A stretch of 64,000 nucleotides of DNA, from the NCBI RefSeq assembly GCF_022605165.1, contig NC_063075.1, positions 1,302,001-1,366,000 on the forward strand, given 5' to 3'. Shown here one piece after another: positions 23,005-32,671 of this stretch (within the stretch, counting starts at the first letter, position 1; every line of letters begins with the position of its first letter). A program made the position numbers and the translations under genes. The notes under the pieces are model-generated. The model was not told the DNA's origin. It worked only from the letters and a program-made list of their open reading frames with translations, and searched no databases. This DNA comes from Purpureocillium takamizusanense. Lineage: Eukaryota > Ascomycota > Sordariomycetes > Hypocreales > Ophiocordycipitaceae.

Positions 23005-23538
23005 ATGTCGCTCTCCCTGCTGCGAAGCGCCCGTGCCCCCCGCCGGCCGTTCGCTGTCGCCGCAGCTCCCGCCGTGGCAGCAGCACCACATGCCCACGCG
23101 CAACAGCACAACTACCACATGACGCCGCACCGGGCGCTGCCCTACAAGGACGCACAGGACCGCGAGACTCTGCGGCCGCGGACGGCGGAGCACACGTCGA
23201 CGGGGCGGGACGACGACGTGGCCGGGGCGCACCCGGACGCGGCCTTTAACCCGGACAAGACGCGGCCTGAGACGGAGCGGCGCGCGGCCGCGGCGGAGCA
23301 GGAGGAGGGGGGGGAACAAGGACAAGAACAAAGGCGGGGGGGACGACGCGGCGGCGATGGTGAGAGCAGTGCGAGCGCGGTCGAGGGCACGGGCGCGAAC
23401 CAGGAGCTCAGCAAGCCGAGGGGCGACGAGCGGTCCAAGGCGGACCGCGGTGCTGGGCAGGAGGTGCGCAAGGGCGGGAGGAGCGGCGGCGGGAGCCCGC
23501 CCAAGCATGGCGAGGTCGGAGGTGGCCGTCGTCGCTGA
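23005..23538 (+). CDS. small probable mitochondrial protein, function unknown
   Basis: A single exon of 177 residues from ATG 23005. An in-frame ATG at 22969 would add 12 residues, but the later one gives the better presequence. The N-terminus (MSLSLLRSARAPRRPFAVAA) is arginine- and serine-rich with no acid residues, as in a mitochondrial targeting peptide. The middle contains YKDAQDRETLRPRTAEHT, then DAAFNPDKTRPETE. The C-terminus is Gly/Arg/Lys-rich with ELSKPRGDE and GGRSGGGSPPK. I believe short proteins with this order of segments recur as hypothetical proteins in related fungi, but I cannot name a domain. Most of it looks intrinsically disordered. The antisense frame is a shadow. Confidence 0.65.
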   Translation: MSLSLLRSARAPRRPFAVAAAPAVAAAPHAHAQQHNYHMTPHRALPYKDAQDRETLRPRTAEHTSTGRDDDVAGAHPDAAFNPDKTRPETERRAAAAEQEEGGEQGQEQRRGGRRGGDGESSASAVEGTGANQELSKPRGDERSKADRGAGQEVRKGGRSGGGSPPKHGEVGGGRRR

Positions 23539-24343
23539 AGGACTGGGACAAGTCTGGAGGTAAAACCTACCTACTAAGCTGGCAGAGTACCTACTCACCA
23601 ACTACTTGCTTCGCCTTTGTCGGTGTTGGTGATGGTGACGGACAGCAGGGCGAGACTAGGGCGGCGCGGGAGCTGGTCACTATACTACAAGGGCACGGAG
23701 ACTAGAGTGGAAGAACACTGTTACCTATACTGTACCTAGGTTTATTGCAAAGCAATTGGAGCGCAAACATTGATGGCGACTTGCAAGCGATGTCAACCAC
23801 CGCCGGCACCGTCACTGACGAGGGCGGCTCCGATTCGAGCGCTTATAGTGCAAGGGGAAGAAGACCCGGGGCGCCCCTCAGTGGAACGACGGCTCCCCCA
23901 CCAAGTTCCACCTCGCCGCGCGCGGGGCCTCCTCCACTAACTCCCGGCGGACAAGCAGTTCCCGAACCACCGTCATCACCCATCAGGCCCGCCTGCCCGG
24001 CAGCCCGCCCGAGACGTGCATGCGTCGGCAAATCACCTCGCATGGAATCTCGAAACATGAATAGATTCGAGCCGGCCGGGTGCGGGGTGGGCGGCACCCG
24101 TCCGCCGGAAGCACTCGTATTACTGGTAGACCGGGTGTTGCCTCCTCCAGGGTGACCCTCCTCCGATGCCCGGCAAAAAGAAAACGTCACGCGTCGCCTC
24201 CGGATATCAACAACCTTGCCCCCTCCTCCCCACGACGACCTCATCGAACTTGCCTGCTGCATCGGCTCTTCTAGACTCTCGACTGTCTTGTCACGGCGTG
24301 CTCATCCATTCTTCCTCTCCCATCTTCTCGCTCACATCACACC
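23539..24343. other. intergenic region upstream of the SDR gene
   Basis: About 0.8 kb with the 3' UTR of the small mitochondrial protein gene and the SDR promoter. The last 150 bp are CT-rich, typical of a fungal leader. No gene is seen. Confidence 0.5.
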
Positions 24344-25342
24344 ATGGCGCCATCAAGACCGTACGACGGCAAGTTGGGCATCGTTACCGGCGGCTCACGA
24401 GGTTAGTTTAGGAAAGAGAGACAGACAGACAGGGGAAGAGAGACCAAGTTCCCAAGCAGGACCTACGTGACTGACCTCGTTGGCACAGGGATTGGCGCCG
24501 CCGTAGCTCGCCGCCTCGCCGCCAAGGGCTGCAACCTCCTCCTCGTCTTCACCTCCGAGTCGTCCAAGCAGCCCACCGACCAGCTCTGCCACGAGCTCTC
24601 GTCAGCGCATCAGGTGCGCTGCTCCTCGGTGCAGGCCGACCTGGCGGGACCCGAGGCCGCGGCGCGCAAGATCGTCGACGCCGCGCAGGGCTTTTTCTCG
24701 ACGTACAACACGTCGGGCGACCTGCAGGTGGACATCCTCGTTAACAACGCCGGCGTGTCGTCCAACCAAGCCATGAACGACGCCGCGCTGGGGCCCATCG
24801 TCGCCGACGAGTTCACGCGCGTCTACAACGTCAACGTCCTGGCCCCGCTGCTGCTCACCCAGGCCGTCGCGCCCTTCCTCCCGCGCGACCGCTCGGGCCG
24901 CGTCGTCAACGTCTCGAGCGTGAGCTCCTCCATCGGGTACCAGGGCCAAAGCGTCTACGCGGGCAGTAAGGCTGCCATCGAGGCCATGACGCGCACCTGG
25001 AGCCGCGAGCTGGCCGAGCGCGCCACCGTCAACGCCGTCAACCCGGGCCCCGCCTGGGGCGACATGTACGCCGAGGCGGGCGAGCGCTTCTGGCGCATCA
25101 ACCAGCCCTACGTCGACGCCGCGCCCCTGGCGAGCTACAGTGGCGAGAAGGCCGTGCTGGACTTGGCGGGCGACGACGCAGAGCGCTTCGACAAGACGGT
25201 CCGGGAGGGCATGGGCGGGCGAAGGCCCGGCTTCACTAGCGAGATTGCCGGCACCATTGACATGCTGTGCTCGGCCGAGGCGGGCTGGACGACAGGCAGC
25301 GTGGTGTGCGCCAACGGCGGCATGAAGATGTCGATAGCATGA
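24344..25342 (+). CDS. short-chain dehydrogenase/reductase (3-oxoacyl-ACP-reductase-like)
   Basis: Exons 24344-24401 and 24489-25342 encode 303 residues. The 87-bp intron (GTTAGT...GGCACAG) splits the cofactor-binding glycine motif. After joining, TGGSRGIG lies at residues 15-22. Further classical SDR marks are the NNAG of strand 4, the catalytic serine in NVSSVSSS, YAGSK (Tyr-x3-Lys) and NPGPAWGDM after strand 6. The C-terminal GSVVCANGGM fits the usual GxxxxxDGG position. The TGGSRG start favours NADPH over NADH (family inference). The substrate is unknown: fatty-acyl intermediates, polyols and polyketide carbonyls are all possible. It converges on the secreted-protein gene, 225 bp between stops. 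Confidence 0.92.
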
Positions 25343-25567
25343 GAGAGAGGAAGGGGGCTTACGGCAAGTAACGTTTTTGGCCATGTTCTAGTTTTAAATG
25401 TGTAATGCTGCCTGGCATCAGAAGAATGGAAAAGAACAAAAACAGCTCATAATACATGAAGACCCGCCGTGCGGTGCCGCCGCCCCTTCTCCCACCCCCT
25501 TGGCAAAGGATGCCTTCCCCGTGGGTATCCAGCCGCCTCATCAGCCACCCATGAGGTTGGTCGTCTT

Positions 25568-26224
25568 TCAGTGGGGGCATGACTTGATCTTGCCGAGCGT
25601 GGGTTGCGGGGAGTCGGACAGCAGCATCAAGCCCGTGACGGCCCCGGCCTGTCCCTCGGCGAAGGTGTCGTAGCGAGCGGCGCCGACGACATCGTCGCCG
25701 CACGCCTTGCCGATGATGCTGATCATGGCGCGCATGGTTGCGCCCGACGCCCACGTGCGGTTGACGCCCTTGTACACGAAGGAGACGACGTCGCCGTTCT
25801 TGGCGTACATGGCCTGCTTCTCGAGCCACACGCCGTTGCCGAGCTGCTTGGCCAGGTCGTCGACGGCTTGCGTGGCGTTGATGCGGTCGATGTGGTTGTC
25901 GCAGGCGCAGTACGCCGAGATGGTCATGTTTTGCGCGGAGCGGCGTTGGTGATCGCCGCCGCCGCCGCCGCCGCCGCCCTTCTTGCCGTTGACGGAGGGG
26001 TTCGCGAACCGGGAGAGCGCCGACGTGATGACGCCCGGGGGCGGGGGCGTCCCGACGACGCGCGCGTGCACCTCCTTGCCGCGGGCGTCGAGGGACATGG
26101 CGTAGATGCCGTCCGCGAGGTCCCGCGGCACGTTGGGCCGGTACGAGCCTTGTTGGCCGCCGCGGGGGAAGCTCAGCGCCTGGCTGAGGGCGGCGAGGCT
26201 CGTGACGAGGGCGAGGACGAGCAT
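25568..26224 (-). CDS. secreted cysteine-containing protein with poly-Gly tract
   Basis: A single exon of 218 residues. The first ATG is at 26224; the open frame continues upstream without ATG through a repeat read as polyisoleucine. Signal peptide: MLVLALVTSLAALSQA, with probable cleavage before LSFPRGG. A run of eight glycines follows GKK near residue 95, encoded by GCC/GGC repeats. After it comes a compact domain with YCACDNHIDRINATQA, LAKQLGNGVWL, GDVVSFVYKG, IGKACGDDVVGAARYD and a final KSCPH. This layout (CxC, then AxxxLxxQLG, a VxFVYKG strand and a GxACG block) resembles a family of small secreted proteins of plant- and insect-associated ascomycetes, mostly unannotated. Its role is unknown; effector-like or wall-associated activity is only a guess. 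Confidence 0.75.
   Translation of the reverse strand: MLVLALVTSLAALSQALSFPRGGQQGSYRPNVPRDLADGIYAMSLDARGKEVHARVVGTPPPPGVITSALSRFANPSVNGKKGGGGGGGGDHQRRSAQNMTISAYCACDNHIDRINATQAVDDLAKQLGNGVWLEKQAMYAKNGDVVSFVYKGVNRTWASGATMRAMISIIGKACGDDVVGAARYDTFAEGQAGAVTGLMLLSDSPQPTLGKIKSCPH
25955..25979 (+). repeat. (GCC)n repeat coding poly-Gly in the secreted protein
   Basis: About eight GCC units on the plus strand, read as glycine codons on the minus strand. The tract is likely polymorphic in length between isolates. Confidence 0.85.
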
Positions 26225-28189
26225 GGTGATGATGATGATGATGATGATGATGATAACAACGCCGATGATAAGGAGAAAGAAGCGAGCGAGCGAGCCACCG
26301 AGCCACCGAGCACCGAGTAAGGCGTAAGGAGTGAACAAGTACTGGTGTGCCTTTCGATTCGGCTGAGGGAGGCAAGGATCGAGTGTAGGCGACAAGCAGT
26401 AATCACGGGATGGAAGCGAGGAAACGGGACGTTTTATATATATGGAGTATACTGTATTATACTCCAGATGCCACCTGGATAACTACCTTACTACAGACCT
26501 ACATGCTCGCAAACGCATCCATGCGCGCACGCGACGCCAAGAGACCAAGCCCTCGCATGAATGCTAAAAACAACGGTCTCCATCCCAGCATGCCGCCCGC
26601 AGAGTTCCTGCATGCGCAGCTGCTACTTTTGTTTTTCTGTTGCAATCCGACAGATGGCGCAACAATTTCAGACGCCTAGAGTCAGCCAGAAGAAGTAGGG
26701 GGGCAAAGGGTGTCCGCTACTCTATGGATGGCAGAGGAGGCAACGCTAGCCCGTTGGATGAGCCACGCAGCACGGGAAACATGCAAACGCAGGGCCAGCC
26801 CACGATGATGCGTCCGAGTTGAAACAAAACAAAGGCCAAAAGAGGGAGAGGGAGGGAGAGGGAGCAGCAAACATGGAGTGGGACAAGGGAACGCCTCCCC
26901 GGGCTCGAGGACCGGATGGGGGTCCCTGCGGGCCGATACGAGCGGGCACGGCACGGCGGCGCATTTCGAGTCTTGTGGGGGGAAGGGGGATCTGGAGGCT
27001 GTAAACGTTATGTGGAAGAGAGTTGGATGAGTTGGAGATGCTGCAGCCTTTTTGCCGTCTGGCCGGTGCCTCTCAGTGTCCCTTGCGATCTGTTCGCGAC
27101 ACCATGAAACTCGGAGGAGGGGGGCCCCGGGGGACGCCGCATCGTGCATACACGGCATGTACGGAGTACGGAGTGCTGTACTCGGACGGCGGGTACCTGT
27201 GGTGGTGGACGGACCCCCGTTTGTTGGCTGCAGTACCTACTAGGTAGGTATGGGTGTAAGCCTCACGTGTTTCGACTCCTTGGGACTCGGCTGCGATTAC
27301 ACCTACTGTTGCTGCATGACTGCGTGGGCGGTCAGGCTGGGCTTGAGGGGATGACCTCGGGCTGAATTAAAAGATTCGATGACGTTGCAGCTCGAGAGAG
27401 TCGTTCGGCTGTGGTACTTGGGTGGTATTTATTTGCCAGTGTGACTGCCGTATGTCTGCTGGGGGGTTTTGAGATCAGGAACCCAAGATCGTGCCTACGG
27501 CTCCGCCAGTGATTGGCCTCGAATGGCTCGTCTCCCTGCCTATCTTGGCAGGTGAAGTTCGGTCGGTTGTGCGGTGCAGGTGCCGTGCCGTACCTCGGGG
27601 CTCCCATCAATCAGCGACAGGGCATGCTGTCGGTGCGTCGTTGGCGGATTGTGGTTCGCTCCGGCGCCCTGACGTCTCCCGCCACGGCAGGGATGCCTCC
27701 CGCTGTACCCTGGCCCCGCCCTAGTGCCTTATTGAGGTCAAGTCCCTGGAATGGATGTCCCCCCCTCCCCGTTTCAGCGAGGCAGCTAACACAAACACTG
27801 CTGAACCGAGCCCAACCGCATCCCCAAAAGGCAGCAGTGCCGCGGGGCAGATCGTCGAGGAGGAGGCCGCGCCAATGTGTAACCTCCACCATAACAGATC
27901 TGTCTCTTGCCTCACGACGAGCATACGGACGGCACACATATTGAGACCGCCACTACCACCACCACATCTACTACTACCAGTGTCGGCCACGGCAACAGCA
28001 TCTCCTCTTCGCAACCGGCTGCTGCCCTCACGTCCAGACCACCGCCGCCGCCCACTCCAGCTGCAGCTACGACGTCATTCCCGCAGCGCCCCGCCGCCGC
28101 CGCCGCCGTCGCACGAGCCGCATCACCACCACCACCACCAACCTCACGACTCGAGCTGCTGCCGCCGCCGCCACCGGCTTGCAGCAATC
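26225..28189. other. 2-kb divergent spacer, secreted protein / DUF3632 protein
   Basis: A TATATAAA-like element on the minus strand near 26433-26440 lies about 210 bp upstream of the secreted-protein ATG. The remainder is purine- or CT-rich, with no supported gene. From 27755 a low-complexity Pro/His/Arg frame runs into the DUF3632 gene; it is treated as leader. Confidence 0.5.
26228..26254 (+). repeat. (GAT)n repeat immediately upstream of the secreted-protein ATG
   Basis: GAT/ATG trinucleotide repeat starting 4 bp upstream of the start codon. It lies in the 5' UTR of the minus-strand gene, where it reads as ATC repeats. Confidence 0.85.
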
Positions 28190-29280
28190 ATGGCCGCCTC
28201 AAACAAGGACAAAATCGACCTCTCGTCCCTCGCTCCCCCCTCCTCCTCCACCACCGATGCCGACGCAGCCGCCGCCCCCTCCCACGAGTCCAAGATCCTC
28301 GACGTCCTCGGCGCGGCCGTCAACGGCTCGGCCCCCACAGAGCTTTCCGCCGAGGCCACGGCCGGCGAGGTCGACAAGCTGTATGTGGCCGCTACGGCGG
28401 CGGGCGGCAGCAACGCCGAGGACTTTCTCTGGGCGTGGTGGTCGCTGCTCGTCGGCGTCGTCAAGCTGATCCCCGCCGACGACGCCCGCATGCAGCTCCT
28501 CGTGTCCGTCGTTGGCCGCCTCAAGGCCCGGCGCGATGACGAGGTCGAGATGTGGGGGCAGAAGACGCGCGTGTGGTCGGAGCTGCCTATGCTGGGGCCT
28601 AACATGCGAGACGCTTGGAATAGTGCGTGAAGACTACCTCTTTCCTTTTCTCTTTTCCCTCTCCCTCCAAACACACACTCCCCGTCCCCCTTTCTCTCTT
28701 TCGGCCTGGGCGAGCACGCGTCGTCGTCGTCGTCGGCTTCATCGTGCGTCGCTCGTACTCGCACCAAAACGAAAGACGGGAGCATTTATCCTTTGCTAAT
28801 GAATCGGCACCCGCCCAAGCAGTGCGCCCCATGTTCGACGGCTCCGATCGCGACAACGAGGCCATCCGGGAGTGGATCTCGCTCAACTCGTTCGCTGCGC
28901 GCATGTTCGGCGCCAAGCTGCAGAGCTGGGACAATTTCGCCATCTGGGAGCTGCGGTCCGGGCTCGAGGAGCCGCCGCTGAGCACGCCGAGCGCCAAGGA
29001 GACGAGCCTCGCCACGGCGTGCGAGTGGTTCACGCACGCCGGCGAGGAGCTGCACCGGCAGGGCCGCGGGCGCGGACGCCAGCTCGAGGCCATGGAGGAG
29101 CGCGCGCTCAAGCCCGGCCAGCTGTTCTCGAGCGGCAGGCCCGGGCTGAGCGACGAGCGCTGGCGCTTCTGGAGGGAGAGGATCGGCGTGCTGGCTGGCA
29201 CCGCCGGCAGCGGGCAGCTCAAGGAGAGAGCGCAGGCGGTGCTGGACAAGATGAAGGACCTTGAGGAAGGGTCTGCGTGA
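28190..29280 (+). CDS. DUF3632-domain protein of unknown function
   Basis: Exons 28190-28622 and 28823-29280 encode 296 residues. The 200-bp intron has a GTGCGT donor and an AAGCAG acceptor. The protein shows the DUF3632 pattern: VDKLYVAATAAG, then FLWAWWSLLVGVVKLIP, an RDDEVEMWGQKTRVWSELPMLGPNMRDAWN block (given here only in part by its Trp residues), and after the junction FAARMFGAKLQSWDNFAIWELR. A C-terminal LSDERWRFWRERI and leucine-rich helix complete it. DUF3632 proteins are ascomycete-specific, mostly helical and uncharacterised. An in-frame ATG at 27755 would add 145 residues, but that sequence is low-complexity and unlike the family. It is convergent with the RING gene. Confidence 0.85.
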
Positions 29281-29590
29281 GTACCGGCGCGGGAGGCAAC
29301 GTGTCCGTGATGATGCTCAGGGTTCTACAACGCGGACATATGTGTGGAGAACTGGCACGGAGAACACATAGAGACACGAGTACACTAGAAAAAGTGTAGA
29401 TTCAAACCAGAAGCACCTGATGTGACGGATGGTATATGAATGATGATGCGTTGCGAAGCCGTCGAAATGCCACACGATGAGACTCCAGAATACGCCATTT
29501 CACCCTCGGGACAGAACCCCCCCTTGTTCGCTCCGCCAGCCAGCCCGCCTTTACGCCTCGCCGCCTTGCCCTCGCATCTGCACGCCTCGG
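29281..29590. other. 310-bp convergent spacer
   Basis: 3' ends of the DUF3632 and RING genes. Nothing else is seen. Confidence 0.6.
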
Positions 29591-30280
29591 CTACCCATAC
29601 ATCATGTCGTCCTCTTCCTCGTCGTCCTCGACCACGGGAACGGGCTTCTTCTTGCCCATCTCCTCGCGGCACATGGGGCAGGTGCCCTTGCTGCGCAGCC
29701 AGGGCCCGACGCACTCGAGGTCGAAGCGGTGGCGGCCGCGGCAGGGCAGCTCGACGACGAGGCACCACTCGTCCTCGAGGTAGGGGACCTTGCAGATGGC
29801 GCAGTCGTCGTCGGGGGCGAGGCCCTTGCGGCCGACGCGGTCGAGGGTGTCGACGAACTGCTGGTCGACGCCGCGGAGCGTGGTGGGGGGGTCGTGGATG
29901 TCCTCGTCGAGGGAGGCGACGAGGCGGTCGAGGAAGTCGCGGTTGTCGGGCGTGGGGGCCGTGGCGGACAGCGTCTGCAGCTGGTCCTGCAGCAGGCGGA
30001 AGAGGGCGGCCGTGTCGACGGGGGTGGGCGTCGCGTGCGGGTTGTTGTGCGGCGAGCGCGTGCCCGTTGATGATGACGATCGTGGCTGCGGGTCGCTGCT
30101 GAGCTGGTTGAGGAGGGAGAAGAAGGAAGCCATGTCGACGCGGCGGCCGGTGCGACGGGGCTCCGAGAACTGGATGTTGTGCTCGACTGGTGAGGAGGTT
30201 GCTGTTAGCTTCTTCCTCTCTTGCGGGGGACTGGTCGTGAGCACGAGGAGGAACGGCTTACCTTCGTATTGAGTGGCCAT
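29591..30280 (-). CDS. RING-finger protein (putative E3 ubiquitin ligase), variant zinc ligand
   Basis: Exons 30280-30262 and 30186-29591 encode 204 residues starting MATQYEVEHNIQ. The 75-nt intron (GTAAGCCG...CTCACCAG) is stop-free and a multiple of three, so retention would add 25 residues. The N-terminal half is Ser/Thr/Pro-rich with a helical segment (VDTAALFRLLQDQLQTL). The RING begins at CAICKV and ends at CPMCREEM, with CRGRHRFDLEC between. Spacing fits C-x2-C ... C-x3-H-x2-D-x2-C ... C-x2-C, so the fifth ligand position is Asp rather than His or Cys. The tail is acidic (EDDEEEDDMMYG). Without transmembrane segments it is likely soluble. E2 partner and substrate are unknown. Confidence 0.85.
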   Translation of the reverse strand: MATQYEGKPFLLVLTTSPPQERKKLTATSSPVEHNIQFSEPRRTGRRVDMASFFSLLNQLSSDPQPRSSSSTGTRSPHNNPHATPTPVDTAALFRLLQDQLQTLSATAPTPDNRDFLDRLVASLDEDIHDPPTTLRGVDQQFVDTLDRVGRKGLAPDDDCAICKVPYLEDEWCLVVELPCRGRHRFDLECVGPWLRSKGTCPMCREEMGKKKPVPVVEDDEEEDDMMYG

Positions 30281-31936
30281 GATGGGCGAAGTGAGGGTGG
30301 GAAACCTCGAGGTCGCGGTGGTACAGGAGTTTGCGGTGGTTCAGTATACGTGTGGACAAGCCCGGGGTAGATGGGCGTATAGGAGACGCGCGGAGTCTGG
30401 GGGGATGCGGTCAACCTCGCGGGGGTAAAGGGGCGGTGTTTGAGGGTCGATGCTGAGGTGAGGGTGGATGGGTGTAGGCACGGCAGGCAGAGAGATGTCG
30501 TCGCAAGTCTGCGGCAGCCAGGGTCCAGTTGGCGCGGGACCGGAGCGGGATTGACGGGTTGCTGGCGGCCGGACTGATGGATGGAGGGGTAGCAAGCAGG
30601 AGCCCATGGAACCCAGCACAAGGGGCAGCTCGCTGGCTTCTTCGCTTGCCTGAGTCCACTGTATGTATGTATGTGTGGCGCCAGTTGCTGCCACACAGGC
30701 TGGGGCAGCGAACCAGCAGGCGGAAACTCGGTAGGTGTGTCGGGGTCGCTCCACCTCAATGGAAGAGGACCTGCCATGGAATTTCCCACTTTCAGCTACA
30801 GGGCAGTTATAGTAGCGTAGATACATCAGGTACCTAGGTAGCTTCGACGGAGCTCGCCAGCCAGTTCTGTTCATCAGGCAGGTAACTTAGTACGTTAGTA
30901 CTTCGTATCTATTACGGACCGCAGATCATTAAGACGAGGTCCTAAAATACAGACCCTGTACCACAAGACTACTAATTAGTTAATAAGTTATTACCTACTC
31001 GTCTGGCCGGCTGCCTCTGCATCTTCACAATGGCATTGTGTCGCCCATTTTGGAAGCCTCGAACCCTGTCTTGGGAGCTTTTGGTATCTTGGAGGGGAGC
31101 TGGTTCTGTGGCCAGCACCGCAGCTTTTGCGGGAACGATGAGCCCCAGCGCAGGTAGGCAGTCGCTGAGACCAACCACCCCGTCGAAGCCCAGTTGTTTG
31201 GTGCAGTTTCGCGCCGACGTCATGGCCCGTGTCTAAGGTACCTAGGTAGGTCGATAGGTAACTTAGTAGACAGACAGCTCCCCTTGTTGCTGGAAAACAT
31301 CGCCAGACCGAGGTCCGTCCGCAACGACCAGCCAAGCTCCCTGCCCATCGGGTGCGGAGTTTGCCTCCACCCAGGGCTGCTGGTTCACTGCATTTTGCAT
31401 TGCCATCCATGCGTGCTGCTGCTTCTCCGCAGCCAGCCGCGGCGGCGACGGCTCCATGTTTGGCATTTAGGCTGCGCAACTTGGCCACCTCCAGAGTCCA
31501 GACTCTTTACCGCTGCTGTCCGCTTGCTTGCATGAAGCTCGATATGGGAAATCGGCTGGCGCCTGCCCAGACGGCGGATTGCGTAACGAGGTATACTGTA
31601 CGTACTTCCCAAAGGACTTTAGTACTTGGTGCTGTAGGTGCAAAGTACCAAGTACCTCTCTGTAGCGCAAAGCCAGGGCAACTTACCTCGCGCGCCCCTT
31701 CCTCCCCTCCCTCCAGCCTTGGGGGTTTGATTGCGACATTCCTGCCTTCGACCGCACTTCCTCTCTCCGTCTCTCTTGCCTCGTGTCTAGCTTCACTCAG
31801 CTTCACCCAGCTTCATCACACACTTTTCATCTTTTGATCCAGCAACGCGACCGAGATACCCCAATACCCCAATACAATACCCTCCACGAGCTGCTTTCCC
31901 TGCCATCAAGGAACACTTGCATCATCACCACTCACC
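30281..31936. other. 1.7-kb divergent spacer, RING / FMP52
   Basis: Holds both promoters. The palindrome TACCTAGGTA occurs twice, at 30831-30840 and 31239-31248, and TACTTCGTA at 30899-30907. The segment 30880-31000 is locally AT-rich. The last 100 bp before FMP52 are pyrimidine-rich, then CAATACCCC-rich leader. No gene is seen. Confidence 0.5.
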
Positions 31937-32671
31937 ATGTCCTCCGCCGCTGTCATCGGCTCGACCGGCCTCGTCGGCTCCAACATCCTGTCGACCCTCC
32001 TCTCCGTCGACACCTTCAAGACCGTTCACACCATCTCCCGCCGCGCGCCCAAGGCCACTGCAGCCAACCTCAATGCCATCGTCGAGGAGGACAACTCCAA
32101 GTGGGGCGCTGCCCTTGCCGCCATCGCGCCGCTCCCCACGGCCGTCTTCTCCGCCCTCGGCACTACCCGCGCTGCTGCCGGCAGCATCGAGAACCAGTGG
32201 AAGGTTGACCACGACCTCAACATCGAGCTCGCCACCGCGGCCAAAAAGGCCGGCGTCAAGACCTTTGTCTTCGTCTCTAGCGGCGGCACTCGCGGGTTCC
32301 TGTCCAGCTCGTTCCCCTATTCCAAGATGAAGAACGGCGTCGAGGATGCCATCAAGGCCCTGGACTTTGAGCAGGCCATCATCCTCCGCCCCGGCATGCT
32401 TCTAGGCAACCGCGGCGAAGGCCGGGCCCTCGAGGGCATCTTTCAGGGTGCCGTCCGAGGCCTGGGCTCCATCAGCCACGGGCTCCAGGATTCGGTCGGC
32501 CAGGAAGCTGACGTGGTTGCTCGCGCCGCGATCAGGGCAGTGCAGCTCGCCAACGAGGGCAAGGCCCCGGGCAAGTACTGGTCCGTCGAGCAAAAGGACA
32601 TTGTGAGGCTCGGTCGTACCGAGTGGCCGGAGAAGCCGGCTGCGGAGCCGACGACGCCTGCTGCTCAGTAG
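31937..32671 (+). CDS. fmp52: FMP52-like protein (mitochondrial outer membrane NAD(P)-binding protein)
   Basis: A single exon of 244 residues. The N-terminal Rossmann motif GSTGLVGSNIL (residues 8-18) begins almost at the start, followed by TISRRAPK. Further family marks are FSALGTTRAAAGS, VDHDLNIELATAAKKAGVK, FVFVSSGGT and LRPGMLLGNRGE. The protein is an atypical extended SDR related to human HTATIP2/TIP30. In yeast FMP52 is found with mitochondria and its enzymatic role is unknown. Length and colinearity match the family; the Lys/Pro/Ala-rich C-terminus (EWPEKPAAEPTTPAAQ) is variable. The start has good context (CACCATGTC). Confidence 0.93.
   Translation: MSSAAVIGSTGLVGSNILSTLLSVDTFKTVHTISRRAPKATAANLNAIVEEDNSKWGAALAAIAPLPTAVFSALGTTRAAAGSIENQWKVDHDLNIELATAAKKAGVKTFVFVSSGGTRGFLSSSFPYSKMKNGVEDAIKALDFEQAIILRPGMLLGNRGEGRALEGIFQGAVRGLGSISHGLQDSVGQEADVVARAAIRAVQLANEGKAPGKYWSVEQKDIVRLGRTEWPEKPAAEPTTPAAQ

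Noticed and set aside
27755..28189. 145-codon in-frame ATG extension of the DUF3632 protein
   Set aside because: His/Pro/Arg/Ser repeats without family similarity; more likely leader.
20156..30280. Possible biosynthetic gene cluster around the SDR gene
   Set aside because: No synthase, P450, or pathway regulator nearby. The neighbours are unrelated single genes.
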